DNA of 26,246 nucleotides from Candidatus Bathyarchaeota archaeon (GTDB lineage Archaea; Thermoproteota; Bathyarchaeia; Bathyarchaeales; UBA233). The notes below the pieces were generated by a model, which was not told the origin of the DNA, made no database searches, and saw only the letters and a list, made by a program, of their open reading frames with translations. This document shows, piece by piece, positions 1 to 8,146 of this stretch. Position numbers and translations under genes: made by a program. How positions within the stretch are numbered: position 1 is the stretch's first letter; every line of letters begins with the position of its first letter. Location of the stretch: contig SOJA01000093.1 of NCBI GenBank assembly GCA_004376975.1, forward strand, positions 1-26,246. The letters are read 5' to 3'.

Positions 1-156
1 TTCTGAACGAGTTGATCCTGTCTGTAGTGGAAAAAGGGAAAATATGGGAGACATCTCCAATTCTGTCGAGGCTAGGGCAACCCTGCCTTGTTGTAACTTA
101 CCCCGTCAAAACTCGATAGAAAAAAGGGGAGTAACGGGTGATATCTCCACTTGGTA

Positions 157-181
157 TGGGGTTCAAATCCCAACCCGCCCG
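157..181 (+). other. tRNA 3'-end-like fragment, candidate attachment (att) site
   Basis: The sequence GGTTCAAATCCCAACCCGCCC has a T-loop (TTCAAAT closed by G-C) followed by a 7-nt acceptor-like strand CCCGCCC and a discriminator-like G. The matching 5' acceptor strand GGGCGGG and D/anticodon arms are not visible upstream, and the T-stem has a mismatch, so this is not an intact tRNA gene. A tRNA 3' end only about 24 bp from the end of a decayed integrase gene is the usual arrangement at an att site left by an archaeal integrative element. This is inference from two weak signals that support each other. Confidence 0.35.
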
Positions 182-204
182 TTCTAGACGAACCTAGCAC
201 GGTT

Positions 205-416
205 TCACTTGCGCTTCCTGAAGACTTTGTTTCCGTTGTGGTCACAGACATACTCGAAACCTGCTTCTACAAGTTGACAGACTTCCTTTTCTGAGTGAGC
301 CACTTTTGCTGTGTGTTCATCGTCCTTGAAGCCACGAGTTGAGTGTAGATCAGTGTGTTCTTAATGTTTCTGTGACTGAGTATCTGCATGATATGCAGGA
401 TGTCTCTGGTCGCGCT
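205..416 (-). pseudogene. Tyrosine recombinase (integrase) C-terminal remnant, frameshifted
   Basis: Reading the minus strand, one frame gives TRDILHIMQILSH followed by RNIKNTLIYTQLV. This resembles the conserved box around the last catalytic His and the Tyr nucleophile of archaeal phage-type integrases. At about position 331 the reading continues in another frame with FKDDEHTAKVAHSEKE and EAGFEYVCDHNG, ending in FRKRK and a TGA at 205-207; this is the typical integrase tail. An in-frame stop lies just upstream (417-419), and sequence beyond it (to about 460) shows only vague similarity. The gene is therefore broken by a frameshift and lacks its N-terminal part. It ends next to the tRNA-like fragment, which supports an old site-specific integration. 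Confidence 0.75.
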
Positions 417-531
417 CTATCGTGTACACAAAGATCGAGTGATATGGTTCGAATATATGTGATGTACAGGGTGCCAACATGCACACTGTAGGCTTTCTCT
501 TGCTGTTTCAGTTGACAGTTGAATTGTGTAG

Positions 532-1776
532 TTATGCGGGTTCAGATGCTTTGGGAGTTTTCATTATTAATGATAAGAAAATTGCTATCAGCAAAAGGCC
601 AGCTGTAGCATAGAATCCTTGAACATATGTCTCGTAGGTTGGTGTGGAACCAACAATAATTGCCATCAGCATGGGACAGACTACTCCTCCTGCTCCATAG
701 GCACTTAAATACAACCCGTAATTTGGTCCGAGGTTTTTTGTGCCGAAGAAATATGAAACGAGCGTCGGCATAACCGCAAGATATGCTCCGAAGGTAGAGG
801 CAAACAGCGCTATCGCAAAATAGAGAACAGCTATAGATTTTGAGTATGGAAAAAGCCCTACTAAACATATTAGCTGGATTGCCTGCATTGTAAGCAAAGT
901 TTTCTTGGGGCCGATTCTGTCGCATATCGCACCGAATACAGGTCTTCCAACAGCATTTGACACAGCTAGGAAGGAAACTGACAAAATCGCTAACCACTCT
1001 AGGTCTCCTTTCAGACCAGTTATATCTATAGCTATCAGTTTTGCGTAGCCGATAATCATTAATCCTGCTCCGGCACCTATTAGAAATATCGTCCAAGTGA
1101 TGTAAAAGGTGCTTGTTTTTGTCATTTGACTGATTGTATAATCCTTGGTTGCTGCACTCCATGGTTTTATGGTTTTGGATTTCTGCGGCGATGGCGCTTT
1201 CCAGTCTGATGATGGAAATTTCATCATTGAGCCCAGAAGTGCCAGAAGAACAAGAAACACTATGCCCAAGATCAGAAAGGTGTTTGCAAGCCCCAATATG
1301 GAAACCAGAGCAGCAACTGCTGGAGCCGTAACTAAAGCGGATAATCCGAAGCCCATCACAGTTAATCCGAGTGATAGCCCTCTCTTATCAGGGAACCATC
1401 TACCAACCACAGCTATTGGAGGGTTATATGCGTAACCACATCCTATACCTGCAATGAGTCCAAACGCTATCGTAGTAATCCCGAGTGAAGACCCTGGAAA
1501 CCATGCTATGCTGTAGCACAGAAGATATCCTACACCAAGGAGACCTGCACCAATGAGTGCTGGTTGTCTTGGTCCCACCTTTCCTATCATTCTACCTGAA
1601 AAAGCAAAACTAACACCAAATGCCAGAAGGAAAACACTAAAGGGAATAACCGATTGTGCAGCCGTTAAGCCATAGGGTTCCTCATGTAGTGGAGATCTAA
1701 AAACACTCCACGCGTATATCGTGCCTAAACACAGATTTATTGCCAGCCCGGTAATAATGAATGTCCATCTATTCAT
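532..1776 (-). CDS. MFS transporter, oxalate/formate antiporter (OFA) type
   Basis: A 414-residue, twelve-helix major facilitator protein. It opens with a membrane helix carrying the YAWSVF motif near residue 22, typical of the OFA family. It has a GRMIGKVGPR loop between helices 2 and 3, and GRWFPDKRG and GRPVFGAICDRIGPKK, which match MFS signature loops. The length fits the family. OFA members exchange oxalate, formate or other small carboxylates across the cytoplasmic membrane; the substrate here cannot be read from sequence. The ATG at 1774-1776 is preceded by an archaeal TATA element at 1845-1856, giving a leader of about 50 nt. It is a single gene next to the integrase remnant. Confidence is high for the family and low for the substrate. 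Confidence 0.88.
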   Translation of the reverse strand: MNRWTFIITGLAINLCLGTIYAWSVFRSPLHEEPYGLTAAQSVIPFSVFLLAFGVSFAFSGRMIGKVGPRQPALIGAGLLGVGYLLCYSIAWFPGSSLGITTIAFGLIAGIGCGYAYNPPIAVVGRWFPDKRGLSLGLTVMGFGLSALVTAPAVAALVSILGLANTFLILGIVFLVLLALLGSMMKFPSSDWKAPSPQKSKTIKPWSAATKDYTISQMTKTSTFYITWTIFLIGAGAGLMIIGYAKLIAIDITGLKGDLEWLAILSVSFLAVSNAVGRPVFGAICDRIGPKKTLLTMQAIQLICLVGLFPYSKSIAVLYFAIALFASTFGAYLAVMPTLVSYFFGTKNLGPNYGLYLSAYGAGGVVCPMLMAIIVGSTPTYETYVQGFYATAGLLLIAIFLSLIMKTPKASEPA

Positions 1777-1844
1777 TGTGTGGGTTCCTCTTATAGAATC
1801 ACTTGGCTCATATTGTTGCGAACATTAGGCGTGTAAGCGACTAT

Positions 1845-1856
1845 GTATATTTAACT
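1845..1856 (-). promoter_or_regulatory. Archaeal TATA/BRE of the MFS gene
   Basis: On the minus strand AGTTAAATATAC lies about 70 bp before the MFS start. The identical 12-mer occurs before the Dps-like ferritin gene (9622-9633). The expected transcript start is near 1824. Confidence 0.55.
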
Positions 1857-2018
1857 TTCCGCCTTAACGTATTTACTTCATTAAATCTGTCAAACACGCG
1901 TTTAATACTGCAACTAGTTGTCTATACTTCCTCATCTATACATGCTTCATGTTGTAGACTATGACTGACATGTTCTGTATACTTGATAAGACTAATGGGC
2001 AATAGAAACCCTCTTAGT

Positions 2019-2228
2019 ATGTTCTCTGCAGACTTACATCGCGTGAGCAGTGTGAGGGCTTTCATTTCGGTTGATTTGAAAGGTGTGCCACATGTCATCA
2101 TCCCGGGACACACAAGTTCAAAAAGTTCAGTGTATGATGTAGCAAGAAAAACAGCCACAGGAATCACACTAATCGTAGCAGAAGGGTTAAATAAAAATGG
2201 GTTTGCCCTTGGAAGAAGAGGAGCCTGA
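2019..2228 (+). CDS. Possible small hypothetical protein
   Basis: This open frame of about 69 codons starts at an ATG (a TTG at 1983 would extend it to 81). It has a plausible composition, with alternating hydrophobic stretches such as VRAFISVDLKGVPHVIIPGH and a final GRRGA. I do not recognise a family, and no clear SD or TATA element precedes it. An overlapping frame of similar length exists on the other strand, so this may be non-coding or the decayed remainder of a gene. Listed because the gap holds nothing better. Confidence 0.25.
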   Translation: MFSADLHRVSSVRAFISVDLKGVPHVIIPGHTSSKSSVYDVARKTATGITLIVAEGLNKNGFALGRRGA

Positions 2229-2412
2229 AGGCTCAGAACCTTCTAAACCTGAAAAAACGTAGGGGGAAGGGGACTCTCTGTCTGTGTGTCTCTGTCTGTA
2301 GATGTTAGTCTCATTCGTGAGCCTTTTCTAGCATAAGAAAGCACAAACATTCCACAGACTTCATAGAAAGAAAGATTCACCATGGCGAACCATATGGTTT
2401 TGATAGAAAATA

Positions 2413-2421
2413 GCGCGCGCG
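2413..2421. repeat. (CG)n palindromic run
   Basis: GCGCGCGCG about 20 bp downstream of the lon stop. In the lon reading direction it is followed by TATTTTC, so it could act in transcript termination. One member of a family of such runs across the window. Confidence 0.8.
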
Positions 2422-2439
2422 AGTAGGAGCGTTGGTTCT

Positions 2440-4848
2440 TCATTCTTTTCTCTTTCGTTCTATGACGAACTGGGGGAATTCCCTAAGCTTCTCCGCCATC
2501 TCACTTAGTCTTTTGTCCACTCTGCCATTCACAGTTTCCTCCTCAAATGTTCCGTCCTGCAGTCTTACACCAGCCTTAACTCCCGAAAGAATCTCGATCC
2601 CTTCGTCAATGGTTTTCACGGGGTATATGTGAAACTTTCCATCTTGAACGGCATCTAGAACTTCTTCTTTCAGCATCAAGTTTTGAACGTTGCTTTCAGG
2701 GATAATCACACCTTGTTGACCAGTAAGACCCTTGGCCTTGCAGACTTCAAAGAAACCCTCTATCTTTTCATTTACACCACCAATAGCTTGTACTTCTCCT
2801 TTTTGATTTACTGACCCAGTGACGGCAATGCCTTGCTTAATGGAGAATTCCGAAAGGCCTGAGAGAATAGCGTACAATTCAGTGCTTGATGCACTATCCC
2901 CCTCGACCCCAGAGTAGCTTTGCTCAAAAACTAAGCGGGCGGAGAGACTGAGGGGTTTGTCTCGGGCATATTTGGAGGCTAAATAACCGCTTAGGATCAT
3001 GACACCTTTCGTGTGTATGCGTCCGCCCAATTTGGCCTCTCGCTCAATATCAATAACTCCCTCTCGACCCATACCTATGCTGGCTGTAACCCGTGATGGT
3101 CTTCCGAAGGCAAAGTCTCCAAGGCTTATGACCGCCAGACCATTCACTTGACCTATAACCTCGCCCTCTGTGTCGATTAACAGAACCTCCCGCTGGATCA
3201 TTTCCTTGATTTTCTCTTGGATTAGATTAGAGCGATAGGCTTTCTCCTCAATAGCCTTCATAATGTGGGCAGCAGTCATGTGCTTGGAATTCTCCTGATC
3301 GGCGTAGAAGTTGGCTTCTCGGATAATGTCGGCGACTTTCGCGAATTTTGTGGACAGCTTCACTTGACTTCCGGCTAGTCTAGAACCATACTCGATTACT
3401 TTTGCCACGGCTGACGCATCTAGGTGCTTCAGTTTCTCCTTTCGGCAGAAGGTGCAGATGAAAGCAGCATACTTTCTCATGTTTTCTTCTGTCCGGTCCA
3501 TGGTGTTGTCGAAATCAGCTTTGACTTTAAACAGTTCTTTGAAATCCATGTCCATCATGTATAGCATCTGGTAGAGATGCGGGTTTCCTATGAGAACCAC
3601 CTTAGTGCTTAGCGGGATGGGTGCTGGCATTAATCCCTTTGTCGTAATGAAACCCAAACGCTCCCCAGCTTCTTCAATTGTAACACACTCGCTTTTCAGA
3701 GCCCTCTTTAAACCATCCCAAGAGAAGATATTTCGAAGCAGCTCCTCAACCGGGAGCACCAAATAGCCGCCATTAGCCTTATGCAACGACCCGCCACGGA
3801 TCATAGTGAAATCCGTGGACAAAACGCCGAACTGAGCCTCCTTCTCTATCCTTCCAAAAAGGTTCTGATAAATTGGGTTTAGCTCCACAACTACAGGAGC
3901 TCCATGAAGATCAGAGTTGTCGACTATCAAGTTTACTTCGTATTTCCTGAAGGGAAGCTCCTTCATCCAAGGAAACGGCAAGGGAATAGGAGTCTTAGGT
4001 CTCCCGATGAAATCGGCAAGTTTCTCTAGTATGTTGTCTTGAACCTCTTTTATGTAAGCGACTACTTGGGGAAACTCCTCGTATTTCTCAGTTAGGTCAG
4101 CAACCAAATGACCAATGGCGTAAAGGGCAACCTCGCGATTCACGTTTTTAAGCTCTTCATTAACTTTGCCTTCTAAGCCTCTTAGTCTCCGCATGGCGCT
4201 CCTTAACTTGGCACTTAGCTCTTCCCTTCTCCTTTGAATCTCATCTCTCAACTGCGGGCTTAACGCCATAAAATCTTGATCGCTCAGAGGCCGACCATCT
4301 ACAACCGGGATAGTAAGTAGACCTATTGGGGTGCTTTGGAGAACGAATCCTTTCTCCTGAGCTCTGCTGTTCAGCTCAGCAAAGAGTTTCTTCCGTTCAT
4401 CCTCAATGGTTCTGATCGCAGCATCCTTCTTGGTTGCATAATCTTCGCTTTCAAACGCTTTAGGGAGCACTCTTCGTGCTTCGTGCACTAGATTAGCCAT
4501 ACCTTCTTGTAGTTCTCTCGCCTTTCCAGGCGGTAGCCTTATAGCCTTCGGTTGATGCGGGTTTCGGAAGTTGTTCACATAGCACCAGTCTGAAGGTACT
4601 GGTTTGGCTTTGGCTATCTCTTCCAAGAAGTCTTTTACCGCGGTCGTTCTACCTGTTCCTAAAGGCCCGGCAACATAAATGTTGAAGCCGCTTTCCTTGA
4701 TCTCCAAACCAAATTTAAGCGCTTTTACAGCCCTCTCCTGACCGATAATTCCCTCGAGCGGTGGAATCCCCTCAGTGGTTTCACAACTCATCAGCGACGT
4801 CGGGTCGCATTCTCTTCTAAGTTCTTTAGGAGTCAATTCATTCGACAT
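2440..4848 (-). CDS. Lon-related ATP-dependent protease (AAA_32 / Lon_C type)
   Basis: This large Lon-like protease combines an N-terminal AAA+ region with a C-terminal Ser/Lys peptidase domain. It probably degrades damaged or regulatory proteins in an ATP-dependent manner. From an upstream ATG at 4857 the protein has 805 residues. I prefer the ATG at 4846-4848 (MSNELTPKEL), which has GGATGAT at a better spacing. In the longer numbering the Walker A-like loop GPLGTGRTT is at 64-72, with Arg where Lys is usual, which I recall as common in this subfamily. The catalytic Ser is in GDSAS (about 655) and the catalytic Lys in GGVNEK (about 698). That spacing of 43 equals the Ser679-Lys722 spacing of E. 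coli Lon. It lacks the N-terminal substrate domain of LonA and the membrane helices of archaeal LonB. Monocistronic, with its own TATA box. Confidence 0.9.
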   Translation of the reverse strand: MSNELTPKELRRECDPTSLMSCETTEGIPPLEGIIGQERAVKALKFGLEIKESGFNIYVAGPLGTGRTTAVKDFLEEIAKAKPVPSDWCYVNNFRNPHQPKAIRLPPGKARELQEGMANLVHEARRVLPKAFESEDYATKKDAAIRTIEDERKKLFAELNSRAQEKGFVLQSTPIGLLTIPVVDGRPLSDQDFMALSPQLRDEIQRRREELSAKLRSAMRRLRGLEGKVNEELKNVNREVALYAIGHLVADLTEKYEEFPQVVAYIKEVQDNILEKLADFIGRPKTPIPLPFPWMKELPFRKYEVNLIVDNSDLHGAPVVVELNPIYQNLFGRIEKEAQFGVLSTDFTMIRGGSLHKANGGYLVLPVEELLRNIFSWDGLKRALKSECVTIEEAGERLGFITTKGLMPAPIPLSTKVVLIGNPHLYQMLYMMDMDFKELFKVKADFDNTMDRTEENMRKYAAFICTFCRKEKLKHLDASAVAKVIEYGSRLAGSQVKLSTKFAKVADIIREANFYADQENSKHMTAAHIMKAIEEKAYRSNLIQEKIKEMIQREVLLIDTEGEVIGQVNGLAVISLGDFAFGRPSRVTASIGMGREGVIDIEREAKLGGRIHTKGVMILSGYLASKYARDKPLSLSARLVFEQSYSGVEGDSASSTELYAILSGLSEFSIKQGIAVTGSVNQKGEVQAIGGVNEKIEGFFEVCKAKGLTGQQGVIIPESNVQNLMLKEEVLDAVQDGKFHIYPVKTIDEGIEILSGVKAGVRLQDGTFEEETVNGRVDKRLSEMAEKLREFPQFVIERKRKE

Positions 4849-4885
4849 GTATATCATCCTTCAGCATAACTCAATCTACAAATCA

Positions 4886-4895
4886 GATTTATACC
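4886..4895 (-). promoter_or_regulatory. TATA box of the lon-like gene
   Basis: Minus-strand GGTATAAATC lies about 40 bp before the start codon. The expected transcript start is near 4865, giving a short leader that contains the SD-like GGATGAT. Confidence 0.5.
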
Positions 4896-5015
4896 ATTTT
4901 AATCTTAGGTTTTTCACGTGTTAATTTCAACGGGCGAATGGAAAATTCACCATTATCAAGTTGAGGCAGCTATGGAGCTTCCTTGGGGTCACAGAGTCCT
5001 ATCAACCGCCAGAGT

Positions 5016-5753
5016 TCACACTTCTATCTTGCCATCGCAGAACGTAGTTAGCGCAACCATAGATCGTTTGTCAATTTCTTCATTTACCGCGACCAAAACC
5101 AACTCAATTCTCTTCGATTTTGTGCTCGCGATTAGATGATGAGCAAATCTTTCAACTACGTTCGCAGGGTTGAAAATATACAACGCAGATATAGCGTCTA
5201 AGTAGACGAACTTTCGTCCTGAGGTATCTTCAATGAGTCTGCTTATACTCATGTTTAAGTTTGTGAGGTTGTCAAGTTTGGCCAAGATTCTCTTCTCCGC
5301 TCCTGAATTCACTGTTGAACATTCTATGAAAAACAGCTTCCCTGTTTGGATATCTTCCCTCTTGAAAGCCTCAATTAGTGAAGAAACAGGCTTATTTATA
5401 GCGACATATATGCACTTCAACCCTTTTTCATTCACTAGCTTCTTTAGAACGATCAAGTTCACTTTAAGATAGCTTTCGATGCCGCAAGAGATTAGGATAG
5501 AGCTCGTTTCGGAGAACTCGTCAAGGCCAATCCTTACTCGGGAGTAACTCGGTCCATGCTTTATTAGACCTAAAACCTCAGAGGCTAACCTGATATGCTC
5601 TTTTTCGTCGTTCAAGATGCGTGCTAAACCCTCAACAATCGGCTGGTCTTTTATCGTTTCTAGATATTTCTCGTAAAGCTCCTTAGCTCTCTTTTCTTGG
5701 TTTAGAATCTCTTCAATAAGCGTTAGTAGATTTTCAGAAATCATTTTGCCCAC
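5016..5753 (-). CDS. Ferritin-like helical domain fused to a KaiC/RecA-like domain without Walker A
   Basis: 245 residues. Residues about 5-65 form two helices with rubrerythrin/ferritin-like spacing (EKRAKELYEKYLE, then NDEKEHIRLASEVL), including a DEKEH motif like an iron ligand helix. The rest resembles the RecA/KaiC-like fold used by archaeal signalling proteins: SSILISCGIESYLKVN where a P-loop would sit but with no GKT/GKS, a strand ending CIYVAINKP, then GRKFVYLDAISAL in the Walker B position, and a final VNEEIDKRSMVALTTFCDG. It therefore probably does not hydrolyse ATP conventionally. Its start overlaps the stop of the upstream 79-residue gene by 20 bases, so the two are translationally coupled. 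I infer a sensory or regulatory role, perhaps for iron or redox state. Function unknown. Confidence 0.7.
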   Translation of the reverse strand: MGKMISENLLTLIEEILNQEKRAKELYEKYLETIKDQPIVEGLARILNDEKEHIRLASEVLGLIKHGPSYSRVRIGLDEFSETSSILISCGIESYLKVNLIVLKKLVNEKGLKCIYVAINKPVSSLIEAFKREDIQTGKLFFIECSTVNSGAEKRILAKLDNLTNLNMSISRLIEDTSGRKFVYLDAISALYIFNPANVVERFAHHLIASTKSKRIELVLVAVNEEIDKRSMVALTTFCDGKIEV

Positions 5754-5973
5754 TCTTCATCACCCTCTTGACCATCTTTGTCAATATTTTTGAGTGGCGA
5801 GTGGACTCCACTATCATACGCCTAATCTTTCGCTCTATTTCATTTTTAGTAGTCTCGTTCATCTCGCTATCTCTGACTTCTCTCAAAAAAGCCTCCAATC
5901 GCGCCGGTACTGTTATCTCTTCAAAAGACAAAGCGTCAATCAACATCCCAACAAGTTCCTGTCTATCCACCAT
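5734..5973 (-). CDS. Small helical protein, operon partner of the ferritin-like/KaiC-like protein
   Basis: 79 residues, predicted all-helical and highly charged (KNEIERKIRRMIVESTRHSK), with no cysteines, no signal peptide and no recognisable family. The ATG at 5971-5973 begins MVDRQELVG. The 3' end overlaps the next gene by 20 bases, a strong sign that both are made together. The C-terminal helix with TRHSKILTKMVKR resembles a single helix of a ferritin-like bundle. It could complete the truncated two-helix domain of its partner, but that is speculation. Confidence 0.6.
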   Translation of the reverse strand: MVDRQELVGMLIDALSFEEITVPARLEAFLREVRDSEMNETTKNEIERKIRRMIVESTRHSKILTKMVKRVMKSGQNDF

Positions 5974-6080
5974 ATATGGTGACCATCCTGCAATACAAAT
6001 CCAACAATCAGTATCTAATATCTTTTGGCCTAATGAAAAGCTAAATCGGATGCGACGACAACACGAACTGACTCATCAAC

Positions 6081-6092
6081 TGCGCGCGCGCA
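6081..6092. repeat. (CG)n palindromic run
   Basis: TGCGCGCGCGCA is a perfect 12-bp palindrome in the divergent intergenic region between the 79-residue gene (-) and the flavoprotein gene (+). On the plus strand it is followed by six Ts. Confidence 0.85.
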
Positions 6093-6118
6093 TTTTTTCT
6101 TTGACATTCCATGACGCA

Positions 6119-6128
6119 AGTTTAAAAA
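6119..6128 (+). promoter_or_regulatory. Probable TATA box of the flavoprotein gene
   Basis: AGTTTAAAAAC lies about 42 bp before the GTG start at 6166, placing the transcript start near 6150 with a short leader. Confidence 0.4.
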
Positions 6129-6165
6129 CAAACAAAAGTGTTAGCTACAGAGTAAACAGCAGTAC

Positions 6166-7137
6166 GTGGCGAAAAACTTGTCTGAAGAAGAAGATTTTGA
6201 CGTGATTGTTGTGGGTGGTGGTCCCGCAGGCTTGAATGCAGCCATCATGTGTGCAACTAGACACCTGAAAGTTCTGCTTCTCGAAAGAGACAAAATAGGT
6301 GGTCTCCTCGCAACTCTTTATCCTAACAAGATAATTCCGAACTATCCAGGCTTCCCTCAGGGAGTGGTGGCCATAGAACTAGTCAGAAACTGGCTACAGC
6401 ATCTCCGATTCACCGGCGTTACAGTAAAACAAGAAGCCGTATTAGATGTTGCCAAAGATCTCACAGTAATTACAGATAAGAAAAAACACAGATCGAGGGT
6501 GGTCGTTATCGCCACGGGAACCAGACCTAGACGGCTAGGAATACCCAATGAATTGAAACTCAGCAAACAAGGTAAAGGTGTATATTATTTCCCTTCTCAT
6601 CCAGAGAAATTTGTTGGAAAAAAAGTATTAGTAGTTGGGGGTGGAGACACTGCTATCGATGCTACGCTTGAATTACTTAACCTAACCGACGAGATAACGC
6701 TAGTTCACAGGCGTGAAGGTTTCCGTGCCTTTGATGAAAATGTGGAAAAAATGAGAAAAAGCGGGTTAGTTGATTTAGTTCTTGGTGCAGAGGTATTAGC
6801 CTTCAAAGGGCGCAACAAAGTTGAAAAAGTTGTGATAAGACAGGAAGGAAGAAAACTGGAGAAGAGAGTTGACGCAGTGATTATTGCAATAGGGCTCGTT
6901 CCGAACAACGAAATCTGTGAGAAACTGGAATTGAAAACTGATGAACGGGGGTTCATCTTGACGGACAGAGTCCAAAGAACAAGCATCAAAGGAATCTTTG
7001 CTGTAGGTGACATTACCCACGTCGGGCTTCGCCTAATCACCGTGGCTGCCGCTCATGGAGCCATAGCCAGCCATTATATATACTCTTATGTCAAAAAACC
7101 CTACTGGGCAACAGAAGCATGGGCCACTCAAATATAA
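6166..7137 (+). CDS. Thioredoxin-reductase-like flavoprotein without the redox CxxC (ferredoxin-NADP reductase type)
   Basis: 323 residues with two Rossmann folds: FAD site VVGGGPAG (15-22) and NAD(P)H site VLVVGGGDTAIDA (154-166). The region that carries CATC in thioredoxin reductases reads GVYYFPSHPEKF (139-150) with no cysteine, so it cannot pass electrons to thioredoxin through a disulfide. Members of this superfamily lacking that disulfide include the YumC-like ferredoxin/flavodoxin-NADP+ reductases, which is the best guess. The C-terminal FAVGDITHVGLR motif binds FAD. The start is a GTG at 6166. It could reduce rubredoxin, rubrerythrin or flavodoxin partners encoded nearby, but no partner is adjacent. 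High confidence in the fold, moderate in the reaction. Confidence 0.8.
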   Translation: MAKNLSEEEDFDVIVVGGGPAGLNAAIMCATRHLKVLLLERDKIGGLLATLYPNKIIPNYPGFPQGVVAIELVRNWLQHLRFTGVTVKQEAVLDVAKDLTVITDKKKHRSRVVVIATGTRPRRLGIPNELKLSKQGKGVYYFPSHPEKFVGKKVLVVGGGDTAIDATLELLNLTDEITLVHRREGFRAFDENVEKMRKSGLVDLVLGAEVLAFKGRNKVEKVVIRQEGRKLEKRVDAVIIAIGLVPNNEICEKLELKTDERGFILTDRVQRTSIKGIFAVGDITHVGLRLITVAAAHGAIASHYIYSYVKKPYWATEAWATQI

Positions 7138-7156
7138 AGCGCGCGAAGTGAGCGCT
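7138..7156 (+). terminator. Small GC-rich hairpin after the flavoprotein gene
   Basis: Directly after the TAA stop, AGCGC (7138-7142) can pair with GCGCT (7152-7156) across a 9-nt loop. It includes the 7-nt run GCGCGCG at 7139-7145. There is no T-run directly after, so function as a terminator is uncertain. Confidence 0.35.
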
Positions 7157-7216
7157 CAGCAGCACTCATCTAGAAGAACTTAAAAAGAGAAAAAAGATAC
7201 ACCACAAGGAAAAGTA

Positions 7217-8146
7217 ATGTTTGACATCATTTTACGAACAATAATTCCCATTCTTCTTCTAATGGGAACAGGTTTGCTGTCAAGAAAGCTTGGAATCTTG
7301 AAATCTGGTGACGAGCGGATACTTAGCGCTTATGTATATTATTTTGCACTGCCAGCCCTATTTTTTGTTAACATGACTGAAACGAATTTCACCGAAGAGA
7401 CTCTGAGATTTATACTTGCGGGAATTATCCCCATTCTAATAGCGATGATAATTTACACCTCTCTCTACGTAATATTCAGATTCTCAAAGAATATGCTCTA
7501 TCTGCTTATTCTAAGTACGATCTTTGGCAGCTTAGCCTTCTTTGGCATACCTTTCATAACATTTGCCTTCCCGGGAACAGGGGAACCTGTGGCGACATTG
7601 GGAGCAGCGTCAATTTCCATTGTAAGTGTAACAGCTTCTATCACTACTCTAGAATTGTATCGGCTCCAGCAATCCAAAATACTTACAGGATTGAAACTCG
7701 TTGTGAAAAGGCTTTCGAGAAACCCACTTATTCTATCAATTTTCTCCGGCATTTTGTTGTCGCTCATCAGAATAGAAATTCCCACGCCTATATCACAGCC
7801 CCTACACATGCTGGGAAGTACAACTTCCACAGTTGCTATCTTTATGCTTGGGGTCTTTCTCTATGGAAGAAGATATACAAACATAAGTAAAGCCTTGAAG
7901 CTGAGCATGTTAAGGATAATATTTCTACCGACAATAGCCTTCTTAACCACGATGCTATTTGACTTGCCTACTTTTGAAAGATCAGCATTGATACTTATGC
8001 ACGGTATGCCTGTTGCCATCTCTATGATAATTCTCAGCGAACGTTACAATTTTTATAAAGAGACAATTGCCTCTCTGATTTTAATTTCCTCACTTGGAGC
8101 AGCATTATATTTGAGTTTATGGCTTCTATTGTTAGGACACTATTAG
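7217..8146 (+). CDS. AEC-family (auxin efflux carrier type) permease
   Basis: 309 residues, about ten hydrophobic helices, matching the AEC/MTR family. The N-terminal MGTGLLSRKLGIL, then YYFALPALFF and FGIPF around residue 115, are the conserved Pro-containing helices of this family. A central loop (about residues 148-175) separates the two five-helix halves. Family members export or take up carboxylates such as malate, or other small anions; the substrate cannot be told here. A TATA-like ACTTAAAAAG near 7177 and AAGGA before the ATG at 7217 support the start. The stop overlaps the converging M55 remnant by 15 bases. Confidence 0.87.
   Translation: MFDIILRTIIPILLLMGTGLLSRKLGILKSGDERILSAYVYYFALPALFFVNMTETNFTEETLRFILAGIIPILIAMIIYTSLYVIFRFSKNMLYLLILSTIFGSLAFFGIPFITFAFPGTGEPVATLGAASISIVSVTASITTLELYRLQQSKILTGLKLVVKRLSRNPLILSIFSGILLSLIRIEIPTPISQPLHMLGSTTSTVAIFMLGVFLYGRRYTNISKALKLSMLRIIFLPTIAFLTTMLFDLPTFERSALILMHGMPVAISMIILSERYNFYKETIASLILISSLGAALYLSLWLLLLGHY

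Larger units (their letters stand above)
1857..2439. other. Gap between the MFS and lon genes, no convincing gene
   Basis: About 580 bases with only weak coding potential. The sole candidate is the short plus-strand frame at 2019-2228, listed separately. From about 2275 to 2300 the sequence is a simple CT/GT-rich stretch (repeated CTGT units). A (CG)n run lies at 2413-2421, just downstream of the lon stop. No RNA gene or mobile element was recognised. Confidence 0.4.

Noticed and set aside
95..181. Complete tRNA gene
   Set aside because: Only the T-arm and 3' acceptor strand can be made out; no matching 5' strand or clear anticodon arm.
5768..6205. 145-codon plus-strand open frame
   Set aside because: It runs antisense to the 79-residue gene and through the flavoprotein promoter and start; the composition is not protein-like.
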